This document shows positions 1 through 8,225 of a stretch of 64,000 bases of DNA, in pieces (position 1 is the stretch's first letter; each line of letters starts with the position of its first letter). Source of the DNA: an uncultured Paracoccaceae bacterium (GTDB lineage: Bacteria > Pseudomonadota > Alphaproteobacteria > Rhodobacterales > Rhodobacteraceae); the NCBI GenBank assembly GCA_937895435.1, contig CALAXT010000042.1, forward strand, positions 46,716-110,715, read 5' to 3'. Position numbers and translations under genes: made by a program. The notes beneath the pieces are model-generated. The model ran no database searches, had not been told where the DNA came from, and saw nothing but the letters and a program-made list of their open reading frames with translations.

Positions 1-198
1 CGCATCGCGTTTGCGCAGGGCAATCAGCTTACGCAGGATCTTGGCGTCATAACCACGGCCTTTGGCCTCGGCCATCACCTCTTTTTGTTGATCGACGATA
101 TCGCGCTTTTCGGCCTCGAGCTGTTCGTAGCGTTCGATGAACTGGCGCAGTTCTTCTGCGGTGACGTTATAGGCGGCATCTGAAACGACATCGGTCAT
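1..198 (-). CDS. gapR: GapR/DUF2312 family DNA-binding protein (3' end cut off by the window)
   Basis: The reading frame enters from the window edge; 66 N-terminal residues are visible. They show the DUF2312 pattern: an acidic-basic helical stretch (EELRQFIERYEQLEAEKRD) followed by KEVMAEAKGRGYD and KILRKLIALRKRD. This family includes Caulobacter GapR, a small nucleoid-associated protein that clamps overtwisted DNA ahead of replication and transcription forks and supports topoisomerases. The start is the ATG at 198, with AGAGATCCC just upstream (weak ribosome site). The C-terminal end (about 15-25 residues in relatives) is missing. Family assignment is firm; the DNA-overtwist role is transferred from Caulobacter. 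Confidence 0.85.
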   Translation of the reverse strand, partial: MTDVVSDAAYNVTAEELRQFIERYEQLEAEKRDIVDQQKEVMAEAKGRGYDAKILRKLIALRKRDA

Positions 199-337
199 GG
201 GATCTCTCATTTTGTGAAGCTTGTGCGGTGGTATCGTTCTGGGCGGTATGGATCAAGGGGCGGGTTGCCTCGGGCTTGGGTCTGTTTTAGGGCAGGGGCT
301 GATCTTTCATTCATTCGTGCAGCAAGGAGAGTGCGAG

Positions 338-559
338 ATGGTGGCGACATGGCTTATTTGGGGTGGGGCTGCGCTGACGCTTGCGGGCATTGGTCTGTTG
401 GTTTGGTGTGTGCTGCGCGTGTTGGCGGCCCGCCGCGCAGGGCTTGAAGATCAAGAGATGCGCGCGCGGATGCAAAAGGCCGTCACTTTGAATTTGCTGG
501 CCCTGTTTGTATCCTGCATTGGGCTGATGATGGTTATTCTGGGCATCTTCTTGGGCTGA
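338..559 (+). CDS. Small two-helix membrane protein, function unknown
   Basis: A 73-residue protein. The frame is open further upstream, but the ATG at 338 is preceded by AAGGAG at 324-329 and begins a sensible membrane protein, so I choose it. Residues about 5-27 (LIWGGAALTLAGIGLLVWCV) and 50-72 (LLALFVSCIGLMMVILGIF) are hydrophobic helices, joined by a charged segment rich in Arg (RAGLEDQEMRARMQK). It sits alone between divergently placed gapR and a convergent dehydrogenase. I do not recognise a family; small proteins of this shape are common next to housekeeping genes in Rhodobacteraceae. No catalytic motif is visible. Confidence 0.65.
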   Translation: MVATWLIWGGAALTLAGIGLLVWCVLRVLAARRAGLEDQEMRARMQKAVTLNLLALFVSCIGLMMVILGIFLG

Positions 560-591
560 TGCTTGGGGCGGGTTGGCGCAAAATGCGGCCC

Positions 592-1578
592 TTACAGCAT
601 GCCGGGTAAAACCTGATCCGGTGGGCGGTGGCCATCGGCGAACGTTTTGATATTGATGATCACCTTCTCACCCATTTCAACGCGCCCCTCAAGCGTCGCC
701 GACCCCATATGCGGCAACAGCGCCACATTCGGCAGCTCGCGCAGGCGGGGGTTTACCTCAGGGCCGCGTTCAAAAACATCAAGACCTGCGCCTGCGATTT
801 CGCCCGCGCGCAGCATGCGTGTCAGCGCATTTTCATCAATCACTTCGCCGCGCGATGTGTTCACAATGACGGCGCTGGGTTTCATCAGTTTAAGCCTGCG
901 CGCATTCATCAGGTGAAAGGTCGAGGGCGTGTGTGGGCAGTTCACCGATAAAATATCCATCCTTGCCACCATCTGATCGAGGCTTTCCCACCACGTCGCT
1001 TCCAGCTCGCCCTCAACCTCGGGGCGCAGCCGGCGGCGGTTGTGATAGTGGATCTGCATGCCGAATGCGCGCGCCCGGCGGGCCACCGCCTGGCCAATTC
1101 GACCCATTCCCAAAATACCCAGACGTCGGCCAGACAGACGCCCCCCCAAAAGCGCCATGGGGGACCATCCGGCCCACTGGCCATCTTGCATCATTGCAAG
1201 GCCCTCGGGGATGCGGCGCGTGACGGCCAAAATAAGCGCCAGCACCATATCTGCTGTGTCATCGGTCACAACACCGGGGGTGTTTGAGACCAGCACACCA
1301 CGGCTGCGCGCCGATGCGACATCAATATGATCAACCCCTGCGCCATAATTGGCGATCAGCTTTAGCTTGTCACCCGCTTGCGCCAACAACGCAGAATCGA
1401 TTTGATCGGTGATGGTTGGCACCAGCACATCGGCCCGGCGCATTGCAGCCGCCAGTTCATCCCGGCTCATTGCGGTGTCAGGATCGCGCAGATCGACGTT
1501 GAACAGTTCTTTCATGCGGGTTTCCACAACATCGGGCAACCGCCGTGTAACGACAACTGTCAGTTTTTGCGATGGCAT
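592..1578 (-). CDS. D-isomer-specific 2-hydroxyacid dehydrogenase (glyoxylate/hydroxypyruvate reductase type)
   Basis: A 328-residue NAD(P)-dependent cytosolic oxidoreductase interconverting 2-keto acids (glyoxylate, hydroxypyruvate or similar) and D-2-hydroxy acids. The cofactor motif GMGRIG is at 157-162. The catalytic set is complete: Arg243 in NTSRGEVID, Glu270 in LDVFERGPE and His290 in LLPHMGSAT. Residues YGAGVDHIDV near 78-87 form the substrate-loop signature. Length is normal for the GyaR/GhrB group. It stands alone and converges on the 73-aa membrane gene. Sequence alone does not fix the substrate; glyoxylate reductase is the usual name for Rhodobacteraceae members, but formate or phosphonate dehydrogenases have similar folds. 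Confidence 0.9.
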   Translation of the reverse strand: MPSQKLTVVVTRRLPDVVETRMKELFNVDLRDPDTAMSRDELAAAMRRADVLVPTITDQIDSALLAQAGDKLKLIANYGAGVDHIDVASARSRGVLVSNTPGVVTDDTADMVLALILAVTRRIPEGLAMMQDGQWAGWSPMALLGGRLSGRRLGILGMGRIGQAVARRARAFGMQIHYHNRRRLRPEVEGELEATWWESLDQMVARMDILSVNCPHTPSTFHLMNARRLKLMKPSAVIVNTSRGEVIDENALTRMLRAGEIAGAGLDVFERGPEVNPRLRELPNVALLPHMGSATLEGRVEMGEKVIINIKTFADGHRPPDQVLPGML

Positions 1579-1700
1579 CCGTTTTCTCCCTTGGGTTCAA
1601 AAGGCATCACCCCTGAGCACAAATTGCCGGATTGAGGGTGCGGGCACAAGCGCTGGGTGCTAAGATTACGAAAAGCAGCAGATGATGGAATGGGCATCAG

Positions 1701-2234
1701 ATGGGATATCGGGCAATTTGCGCCGCATGTATGCTGGGGGTGCTGGTCGGGGGGATGCCTGCCGCACTTGTACATGCAGATGCGGCGGCCGTTTTGGCCG
1801 CGCCGACGCGGGGGGTTGTAACCAACCTGCCGTTGCCGCGGTTTGTGTCGTTAAAAGGCAGTGATGGCAACGCTCGCCGCGGGCCGGGGCTGTCGCACCG
1901 AATTGATTGGGTTTTTACCCGCCGAGGCATGCCGTTGCAGATTGTGGCCGAATTTGAAAATTGGCGCCGGGTGGTTGATAAAGATGGCGAGGGTGGCTGG
2001 GTGCATTACACGCTTTTGTCAGGCGCGCGCAGTGTTTTGGTACAAGCTGATATGGCCGATTTGCATGTCACCCCAAGCGATGCGGCCCAAATTATTGCCC
2101 GCTTTGAAGCGGGGGTGATTGCCCAGGTTCAGGAATGCACACCAGATTGGTGTCGCATTTCATCGGGCGGATACAAAGGCTGGGTGAAAAAAACTGCGCT
2201 TTGGGGCGTTGGGCCTGCGGAAATTTTGGATTAG
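1701..2234 (+). CDS. Exported bacterial SH3-domain protein (SH3_4 type)
   Basis: A 177-residue protein with a signal peptide (residues 1 to about 26: hydrophobic AICAACMLGVLVGGMPAALV followed by HADA). Two SH3-like repeats follow, about 45-113 (FVSLKGSDGNARRGPGLSHR, then GWVHYTLLSGAR) and about 118-175 (MADLHVTPSDA, then CRISSGGYKGWVKKTALWG). The arrangement matches the SH3_4/DUF1058 family of periplasmic proteins thought to bind peptidoglycan or peptides. Two cysteines (ECTPDWC) could form a disulfide. It is followed after 14 bp by the cation-efflux gene, so the two are probably cotranscribed. The specific role is unknown. Confidence 0.8.
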   Translation: MGYRAICAACMLGVLVGGMPAALVHADAAAVLAAPTRGVVTNLPLPRFVSLKGSDGNARRGPGLSHRIDWVFTRRGMPLQIVAEFENWRRVVDKDGEGGWVHYTLLSGARSVLVQADMADLHVTPSDAAQIIARFEAGVIAQVQECTPDWCRISSGGYKGWVKKTALWGVGPAEILD

Positions 2235-2248
2235 GGGGCGCGCTGCGC

Positions 2249-3163
2249 GTGGCACAGAAAAATGGTCAGGGCCTCCCAAATGTGGGAGAGACGTTGCGTC
2301 TGAACCTGTCGGCGGGGGCGGCATCGGTTTTGGTGGCAGCGGTGTTGGTTGCGTTGAAACTGTGGGCGTTGGGGCAGACAGGTGCCCTGTCGGTTGCGGC
2401 GTCTTTGGCCGACTCGGGGATGGATGCGATGGTCTCATTAGCGGGGCTTATGGCCATTGTTTATGCCGCCCGCCCGCCTGATGACGATCACCATTTTGGC
2501 CATACCTCGATCGAAGATCTGACATCGCTTGCCCAAGCGCTGTTTATTTTACTGTCAGGTGGTGTGATTGCTGTTTTGGCGATTGAGCGGCTGTTGCACC
2601 CCCAAATTGGCGCATTGGCCCAAGAGCCGCGTGGCATTGTTGTAATGGTGATTTCCATTGTGCTGACGTTGGGGCTGGTCATTTGGCAGCGCCGAGTGGC
2701 GGCGCGCACGGGCAACAAAGTCGTGCGGGCAGATTCGCTGCATTATATTGGCGATCTTTTGCCCAATTTGGGGGCGATTTTATCGCTTTGGGCGTCGGCG
2801 CGGTTTGGCGTGGGGCAAATTGATTCGGTCGTGGCGCTGGTGGCGGCTTTTGTGTTGGTGTTGGGCGCGCTGCGGATCGGTAAGGGTGCGTGGGACGCGC
2901 TGATGGATCGGCAGGCAGATCCAGCGATTATCACAGCTATTGCCGCTTTGGCCGCAGATTGGCCCGGTGTTCGCGGCTATCACGATCTGAAAACGCGCAC
3001 GGCTGGCAGCCGGGTGTTTGTGGTGCTGCACATCGAATTGGATGGTGGGCAAACCCTGCGTGAGGCCCACGCCACGGGCGCGGCGCTGCGGGCGGCCATT
3101 TTACAAGCCTATCCGCAAACCGATGTGGTCATTCACAAAGATGTTGCCCAAAATCAGGCGTAA
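2249..3163 (+). CDS. Cation diffusion facilitator, FieF/ZitB-like divalent metal efflux
   Basis: An inner-membrane metal/proton antiporter of 304 residues. The frame extends upstream into the previous gene, but GTG at 2249 has AGGGGG at 2233-2238 and gives the family's normal length. Six membrane helices are followed by a cytoplasmic domain (about 215-300). Metal-site residues are D55 and D59 (LADSGMD) in helix 2, and D162, H165 and D169 (ADSLHYIGD) in helix 5: the DD-HD set of FieF-type transporters of Zn, Fe and Cd. His residues 81, 82 and 85 (DDDHHFGH) lie in the loop after helix 2, as in FieF. The actual metal cannot be told from sequence. Probably in one transcript with the SH3 gene. Confidence 0.9.
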   Translation: MAQKNGQGLPNVGETLRLNLSAGAASVLVAAVLVALKLWALGQTGALSVAASLADSGMDAMVSLAGLMAIVYAARPPDDDHHFGHTSIEDLTSLAQALFILLSGGVIAVLAIERLLHPQIGALAQEPRGIVVMVISIVLTLGLVIWQRRVAARTGNKVVRADSLHYIGDLLPNLGAILSLWASARFGVGQIDSVVALVAAFVLVLGALRIGKGAWDALMDRQADPAIITAIAALAADWPGVRGYHDLKTRTAGSRVFVVLHIELDGGQTLREAHATGAALRAAILQAYPQTDVVIHKDVAQNQA

Positions 3164-3178
3164 TTGGAACGACGGCGT

Positions 3179-5203
3179 CTATGACGCCGCCGCCAAAAGC
3201 CCACGACCCTTTAACAGGGCCTCAACTCCGGGCATCCGACCGCGAAACGCGGTGTAAAGAGCCTCGGGTTCATCCGATCCGCCAGCCGACAAAATGTGGC
3301 GCTCTAACAGAGCGGCGGTGGTGGGGTCAAACGGGTTTGCGGTTTCTTCAAACGCGCCAAAGGCATCGGCATCCATCACTTCTGACCACATATAACTGTA
3401 ATAGCCGCTGGAATATCCATCGCCCGAAAACACATGTGCAAAATGCGGTGTGGCGTGGCGCATTGTGATGGCATGCGGCAGGCCAAGATCTTGCAGAATA
3501 CGGCTTTGTGCGGCCATCGGATCCGCTGGGGGTGGGCCTTGGTGAAATGCCAGATCAACCAGCGCAGACGCCACATATTCGACCGTTTGAAACCCCTGAT
3601 CATAGGTGTTGGCTGCCAAGAGCCGTTCCAAAAGATCCGCAGGCATAGCCGCGCTGGTGTCGATATGTCGGGCATGTTTTTGCAGCACCTCGGGGACTTC
3701 CAGCCAGTGTTCATACAGTTGGCTGGGCAGTTCAACAAAGTCGCGCGCAACCGATGTGCCCGAGATAAAGCCAAAGGTCACATCTGACAGCATTTGATGC
3801 AAGGCATGACCAAATTCGTGAAAGAGCGTGCGCGCATCATCATAGCTGAGCAGGGCAGGGCTGCCCTTGGCGAAATTGCACACGTTTACCACAATCGGGC
3901 GCACTGGATGGCCTGCAATGGCGCTTTGACTGCGCATCGCGGAACACCAAGCCCCAGAGCGCTTTGATGTGCGGGCGAAATAATCGCCAATAAACACCGC
4001 CATATGCCGCCCCTGCCGCGTGACTTCCCAAGCGCGCGCATCAGGATGATAAAGCGGCACGTCCAGCGCATGAAATTGCAATCCAAACAGGCGCTCGGCA
4101 CAATCAAACGCCGCGGCAATCATCGCATCAAGCGAGAGATAGGGTTTCAGCACGGCCTCATCGAGATCATGTTCCGCGCGACGGCGTTTTTCAGAGTAAT
4201 ACCGCCAATCCCACGGCTCTAGCGCACCATTAATTCCGTCGGCATGCAGCATCTTTTCCAGAACGCGCGAATCTGCTTCGGCCCGTGCTTTGGCAGGATG
4301 CCAGACCTGCATCAACAGATCGTGCACGGCCTGTGGCGTGCCCGCCATTTCGGTTTCCAGCTTGTAATCGGCAAAGCAGGCATAGCCCAAGAGCGCCGCA
4401 CGTTCGCTGCGCAGGGCCAGCGTTTGTGCCGCAATCGTGCGGTTGTCATGCGCGTTGTTATTGGCCCCGCGCGCCACCCATGCCGCAAAAGCCCGTGCGC
4501 GCAAATCGCGGCGCGGCGAAAACTGCAAAAATGGCACGATCAGCGATCGGTTTAATGTGATGACATGGCCAGTCAGGCCGCGCGCCTCGGCCGCATCGCG
4601 GGCAGTGGCGATCAGAAATGTGGGCAACCCGTCCAGATCATCTTCTTCCAGCGGCATCGACCACGCGCGTTCATCCGCCAGCAGGTTTTGTGAAAATGTC
4701 GTGCCCAGTACCGCCAGTTGCGATTTGACATCCGTCAGGCGTTCGCGGGCGTCGCCCTCAAGTGCGGCCCCGGCGCGCAAAAACATGCGGCGATACAGCA
4801 TCAAAACCCGCAGCTCTTCAGGCGTCAAGTCGAGTGCGTCGCGGCTGTTCCACAGCGTTTCAATCCGGGCGAACAAGGCGCGGTTGTTGGTGATCTGTGA
4901 GGCATGTGCCGACAGTCGTGGCGCCAGATCGCGTTGCAAGGCTTCGCGGGCGGGGGTGCTGTCGGCCCCGGCCAGATTGTAAAACACACCCGCCACCCGA
5001 TCCAACAATTGGTCTGCCTGTTCCATGGCGACAATTGTGTTGTCAAAGCTGGGCATATCAGGGTTTTGGGCAATGCCTGCGATGGCTGCGTGGGCCTCAG
5101 CCAGGGCCGCATCAAAGGCTGGCGCGAAATCGGCATCGGTAATTTGGTCAAAGGGCGGCAGGGCAAATGGGCCTGTCCATTGTGCCAAAAGCGGGTTGGT
5201 CAT
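3179..5203 (-). CDS. M3 family zinc oligopeptidase (oligopeptidase A / dipeptidyl carboxypeptidase type)
   Basis: A 674-residue cytosolic thimet-type metallopeptidase that degrades short peptides. The zinc motif HEFGHALH lies near residues 458-465, with the third ligand expected in the following FVELPSQLYEHW. SGTSVARDFVELPSQ and GYYSYMWSEV(M)DADAF are typical of the family. The start is the ATG at 5203 (TNPLLAQW), because AAGGAG sits six bases upstream; the frame opens seven codons earlier without a ribosome site. OpdA (oligopeptidase A) and Dcp are close relatives that sequence inspection does not separate. The 3' end runs to 15 bp from the convergent efflux gene. Confidence 0.9.
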   Translation of the reverse strand: MTNPLLAQWTGPFALPPFDQITDADFAPAFDAALAEAHAAIAGIAQNPDMPSFDNTIVAMEQADQLLDRVAGVFYNLAGADSTPAREALQRDLAPRLSAHASQITNNRALFARIETLWNSRDALDLTPEELRVLMLYRRMFLRAGAALEGDARERLTDVKSQLAVLGTTFSQNLLADERAWSMPLEEDDLDGLPTFLIATARDAAEARGLTGHVITLNRSLIVPFLQFSPRRDLRARAFAAWVARGANNNAHDNRTIAAQTLALRSERAALLGYACFADYKLETEMAGTPQAVHDLLMQVWHPAKARAEADSRVLEKMLHADGINGALEPWDWRYYSEKRRRAEHDLDEAVLKPYLSLDAMIAAAFDCAERLFGLQFHALDVPLYHPDARAWEVTRQGRHMAVFIGDYFARTSKRSGAWCSAMRSQSAIAGHPVRPIVVNVCNFAKGSPALLSYDDARTLFHEFGHALHQMLSDVTFGFISGTSVARDFVELPSQLYEHWLEVPEVLQKHARHIDTSAAMPADLLERLLAANTYDQGFQTVEYVASALVDLAFHQGPPPADPMAAQSRILQDLGLPHAITMRHATPHFAHVFSGDGYSSGYYSYMWSEVMDADAFGAFEETANPFDPTTAALLERHILSAGGSDEPEALYTAFRGRMPGVEALLKGRGLLAAAS

Positions 5204-5266
5204 GGCAAACTCCTTAGTGCGCAACCGCGGCGCGGTGCGCTTTGGTCAGTGGCAGGTGGTTTGGGT

Positions 5267-5728
5267 TTAAGCTTGCGGTTCCGAGCCTGTGACGACGGCT
5301 GCGAATTTTGTGAAAAAGCTTTCAGATAACTTGCGTGCGGTTCCCATGATCAAGCGGCTCCCCAATTGCGCAATCTTGCCACCAACATCGGCTGTGGCGG
5401 TATATGAAAGCTGGGTCTGGCCATCTTGTTCTTCCAAAGTGACGCGCGCGCCACCCTTGGCAAAGCCTGCCACCCCACCCGAGCCTTCGCCCCGCAACGA
5501 AAAGCCACCGGGGGCATCGGATTTATCCAATGTGACCTTGCCGTTGAAACGCGCTTTGACCGGCCCAATTTTCAGCACAACCTTAGCTTCCAGTTCGGTG
5601 TCAGAAATCTGCGTCAGTTCTTCACAGCCTGGGATCGCCTGTTTCAAGATCTCTGGATCATTCAGCGCGGCGTAAACTTGGTCACGTGGGGCATCAATCA
5701 GGATCGAATCGTTTAGTTCCAAGGCCAT
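5267..5728 (-). CDS. coxG: CoxG / SRPBCC-fold protein (carbon monoxide dehydrogenase subunit G family)
   Basis: A 153-residue START/SRPBCC-fold protein. Recognisable family segments are MALELNDSILIDAPRDQVY at the start, LNDPEILKQAIPGCEEL, then a Gly-rich GEGSGGVAGFAKGGARV and YTATADVGGKIAQLGSRLI. CoxG relatives bind small lipophilic ligands and in CO oxidisers help CO dehydrogenase associate with the membrane or quinone. No coxMSL genes are nearby, so a CO role is not supported here; such stand-alone members usually have unknown function. An ATG two codons upstream (5734) exists, but GGAG is only one base from it and seven from the one chosen. Confidence 0.8.
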   Translation of the reverse strand: MALELNDSILIDAPRDQVYAALNDPEILKQAIPGCEELTQISDTELEAKVVLKIGPVKARFNGKVTLDKSDAPGGFSLRGEGSGGVAGFAKGGARVTLEEQDGQTQLSYTATADVGGKIAQLGSRLIMGTARKLSESFFTKFAAVVTGSEPQA

Positions 5729-5836
5729 AGTCATTCTCCAAGCAGGGCGTTTGCAACGTCACTGGGCGGCGCGCAGGTGTTTTGATCTTATGACTGTATG
5801 ACAACAGGAATTGCAGCACAAAGCCAGCCCGAACTG

Positions 5837-6337
5837 TCAGTTTGTTTTGCGCGTTGGGATGAACGGCAGTGGCATCACGGGCACGCCATCTTCAACCAAA
5901 GCGCGGGCTTCATCTGGGCGGGTTTCACCCCAGATGGCGCGGCTTGGGGTCTCACCTTCATGCATGGCGCGGGCTTCGCGCGCAAAATCGGTACCGACGT
6001 AATCGGTGGTTGCTTCCACTTGGCGCTTAAAGGCGGCCAGAGCCTCTTGCATTTGGTCTGATGGGACGGCCAAAGGGCGGGTTGGTGCCGCGGCGGTTGG
6101 GGCCGCTGACGCACTGTGCTGATCAGTGTCTTTGGGCATGGCTGGTGCGGCAGGCTGTGTGGCAAGCTTGCGTGCCGGGCGCACATGCGGGGCCATCAGC
6201 TCTTTTTCAACGGTGCTGTCGCCACAGATCGCGCAAGACAAGTGGCCTGCCCGTTTCAGCGCATCATAGCTGTCATAAGATTGGAACCAGCTTTCAAAGC
6301 GGTGGTCTTTGGAACATTTCAATGCGTATTTGATCAT
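5837..6337 (-). CDS. DUF1178 family protein
   Basis: A 166-residue cytosolic protein beginning MIKYALKCSKDHRFESWFQ, then SYDALKRAGHLSCAICGDSTVEKELMAP. This is the DUF1178 signature, with Cys8 and the CAIC pair probably forming a zinc-ribbon-like site. The middle (about 60-95) is Ala/Pro-rich and probably disordered. The C-terminal part ends in ARAMHEGETPSRAIWGET and VEDGVPVMPLPFIP, also family-typical. I take the ATG at 6337, preceded by CGAGGG, instead of the longer frame. The NUDIX gene lies 61 bp upstream on the same strand; DUF1178 and NUDIX genes are often neighbours in alphaproteobacteria. Biochemical function unknown. Confidence 0.85.
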   Translation of the reverse strand: MIKYALKCSKDHRFESWFQSYDSYDALKRAGHLSCAICGDSTVEKELMAPHVRPARKLATQPAAPAMPKDTDQHSASAAPTAAAPTRPLAVPSDQMQEALAAFKRQVEATTDYVGTDFAREARAMHEGETPSRAIWGETRPDEARALVEDGVPVMPLPFIPTRKTN

Positions 6338-6398
6338 ATCGCCCTCGGGTCTGAGAACAGACATACGCGGTTTTGCGGCGAATTCAATCGTGCCGGTA

Positions 6399-6884
6399 TC
6401 ACGTCTTGGGCAGTGGCGGGGTGAAGCCCAGCAACAGCTTTGACAATGCAGGTTCTTGCACCATCTTGGCGGCTTTTTTCGGCGATACCCAACGTCTGCG
6501 GCGTTGTCCCATTTCTGGAAATTTTTCTTTGATATCTGTCAGATGCATCGCGTGGACGGCGACCTGACAGGGCAGGGCATCGCCAGATGACAAAATTTTG
6601 TCATAGGAAAAATGCCCCAATGGCTGATCAACGGTGCGGCCGACCGCGCCTGCTTCTTCCCATGCTTCTTGTGCGGCAGCATCTGCCGCTGTCATGCCAC
6701 CCATCATCCAGCCCTTGGGCAAAACCCACCGCCCGGTATCACGGCTGGTGATCAGCAAAACGCGCACGGCTTTCTTTTCAAACCGATAACAGAGCGCTGC
6801 CACCTGTTGGCCCTCGGGGGCCTGATTTGGTTTTGATCGCCCTGACTTTAGCGTGAGCGCCTTGGATAATCCCTCAATCGACAT
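6399..6884 (-). CDS. NUDIX hydrolase (DIPP-like)
   Basis: A 161-residue hydrolase of nucleoside-diphosphate-linked compounds. The Nudix box runs from GWMMGG through AAQEAWEEAGAVG, roughly residues 58-79; the two Glu of WEEAG bind metal. The usual Arg of the box (REAWEEAG) is Gln here, a conservative change. WVLPKGW upstream of the box is typical of the diphosphoinositol polyphosphate/Ap4A-like subgroup. The C-terminal RRWVSPKKAAKMV is also family-typical. Substrate is not predictable. Its upstream region carries a striking inverted repeat (6964-7033), so it may be specifically regulated. The DUF1178 gene follows 61 bp downstream. Confidence 0.88.
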   Translation of the reverse strand: MSIEGLSKALTLKSGRSKPNQAPEGQQVAALCYRFEKKAVRVLLITSRDTGRWVLPKGWMMGGMTAADAAAQEAWEEAGAVGRTVDQPLGHFSYDKILSSGDALPCQVAVHAMHLTDIKEKFPEMGQRRRRWVSPKKAAKMVQEPALSKLLLGFTPPLPKT

Positions 6885-6963
6885 TTGTTCCCAACCCTCT
6901 GCCCTTTTTTATTTTGATGGGCTTTGGGATTAATATAGGGGCCTTTTACCAAAAATGCGAGTG

Positions 6964-7033
6964 TTGGCACAAAAAAGCACAGTTTTGCACCAACTGCTTA
7001 TGGTTTGGGCAGCTTTTTACGTTTTGGTGCAAA
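6964..7033. promoter_or_regulatory. Perfect 10-bp inverted repeat plus a third related copy upstream of the NUDIX gene
   Basis: TTTGCACCAA at 6984-6993 is exactly complementary to TTGGTGCAAA at 7024-7033. A third element, TTGGCACAAA, lies at 6964-6973 in the same orientation as the second (8/10 identical). They occupy the 162-bp gap between the leftward acyltransferase-like gene and the leftward NUDIX gene. Spacing of the arms (30 bp between them) is too long for a simple single-dimer operator; looping or several dimers, or a transcript hairpin, are possible. The half-site resembles NtrC half-sites (TGCACC), but the spacing is wrong for NtrC. Function is inference. Confidence 0.4.
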
Positions 7034-7046
7034 CCTAAGGCAGACG

Positions 7047-8225
7047 TTAGTCGGGGTGTTCTGATTTGCGAAAGGGGCCATAGGCGGTCAACACTTCAAT
7101 CTCATGATCGACAGCATCCCGCTCGGCCGTCAGAAACTGCGATACCGCTTGGCGAAATCCTGCATCGCGGATCCAATGCAGTGAATGTACTGGTCGGGGC
7201 AAATAGCCGCGTGCCAGTTTATGTTCACCTTGGGCGCCCGCCTCGACCCGCGCCAGACCTTGGGCGATGGCAAAATCAATGGCGCGGTAATAGCACAGTT
7301 CAAAATGCAGACAGGGATGATCTTCGATTGCGCCCCAATAGCGGCCAAACAGCGTGTCGCGTCCGATAAAATTCAGCGCACCTGCAATGGGCTGCCCATC
7401 GCGCAGGGCCAGCACCAGCAAGATGTCGTGGCGCATATGGGCTTGTGCCTCATCAAAAAAGTCACGTGTGAGATAGGGCGTGCCCCATTTGCGCGCGCCC
7501 GTATCTTGATAAAACTGCCAAAATGCATCCCAATGCGCGGGCGTGATGGCATCGCCCGTCAGCGCAACAATATCACCGCCAAAGCTTGCGGCCGTGTCGC
7601 GCTCTTTGCGGACAGTTTTGCGTTTGCGCGAGGATAATGCCCCCAAAAAACCGTCAAAATTTGCGTAATTTGCATTTTGCCAATGAAATTGTTGGGTGAT
7701 GCGGTGCAGAAAACCCGCCTGCGTGCCGGCCTGTGCCTCATCTTCGGTGCAAAAGGTGATATGGCTGGAAGACAGATTGTTTTGCTGCGAAATCTCAATC
7801 ATCGCGGCCAAAAGTGCGGTCTGACCTTGGTTTTCGTAGCCCGGTTTGGTCAGTAACCGCCGCCCCGTGGCGGGCGTAAAGGGCACGGCGCATTGCAGTT
7901 TGGGGTAATAGCGCCCACCGGCGCGCTGCCAAGCGTCAGCCCAGTTGAAATCAAAGATATATTCGCCCTGACTGTGGCCTTTGGCATAAAGTGGGGCCAC
8001 AGCGATAATCTCTTGGCCCGCCCGTGCGACCAGATGATGTGGGTGCCACCCCGTGCCCGGCCCGACCGAGCCGGATCGTTCCAGTGCGTGCAAAAAACGA
8101 TGTGTGGTGAACGGGTCATTGGGCCGGCCCGCGCCCGCCATGCCTTCAGGGCAGGCGCAGGCATCCCAATCGTCAGCGCTGATCTCATCAAGCGACGCCA
8201 ACGCCATGACATTGATATCAGACAT
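7047..8225 (-). CDS. DUF482 / FemAB-like GNAT-fold acyltransferase
   Basis: A 392-residue protein of the peptidogalycan biosynthesis/DUF482 family (GNAT fold). Family landmarks include NDPFTTHRFLHALERSGSVG near residues 34-54, LLTKPGYENQG, GALSSRKRKTVRKERD, and TLFGRYWGAIEDHPCLHFEL near 300. A run of SRKRKTVRKER suggests an anionic or nucleic acid partner. The start is taken at ATG 8225, which overlaps the end of the glycerophosphodiesterase gene by 8 bp, pointing to translational coupling. The longer frame has no ribosome site. True substrate unknown; FemAB-type aminoacyl transfer to peptidoglycan precursors is only an analogy. Confidence 0.82.
   Translation of the reverse strand: MSDINVMALASLDEISADDWDACACPEGMAGAGRPNDPFTTHRFLHALERSGSVGPGTGWHPHHLVARAGQEIIAVAPLYAKGHSQGEYIFDFNWADAWQRAGGRYYPKLQCAVPFTPATGRRLLTKPGYENQGQTALLAAMIEISQQNNLSSSHITFCTEDEAQAGTQAGFLHRITQQFHWQNANYANFDGFLGALSSRKRKTVRKERDTAASFGGDIVALTGDAITPAHWDAFWQFYQDTGARKWGTPYLTRDFFDEAQAHMRHDILLVLALRDGQPIAGALNFIGRDTLFGRYWGAIEDHPCLHFELCYYRAIDFAIAQGLARVEAGAQGEHKLARGYLPRPVHSLHWIRDAGFRQAVSQFLTAERDAVDHEIEVLTAYGPFRKSEHPD

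Noticed and set aside
4437..4982. 181-codon frame antisense to the M3 peptidase
   Set aside because: Composition (Arg/Ser-rich) is that of a reverse-complement shadow.
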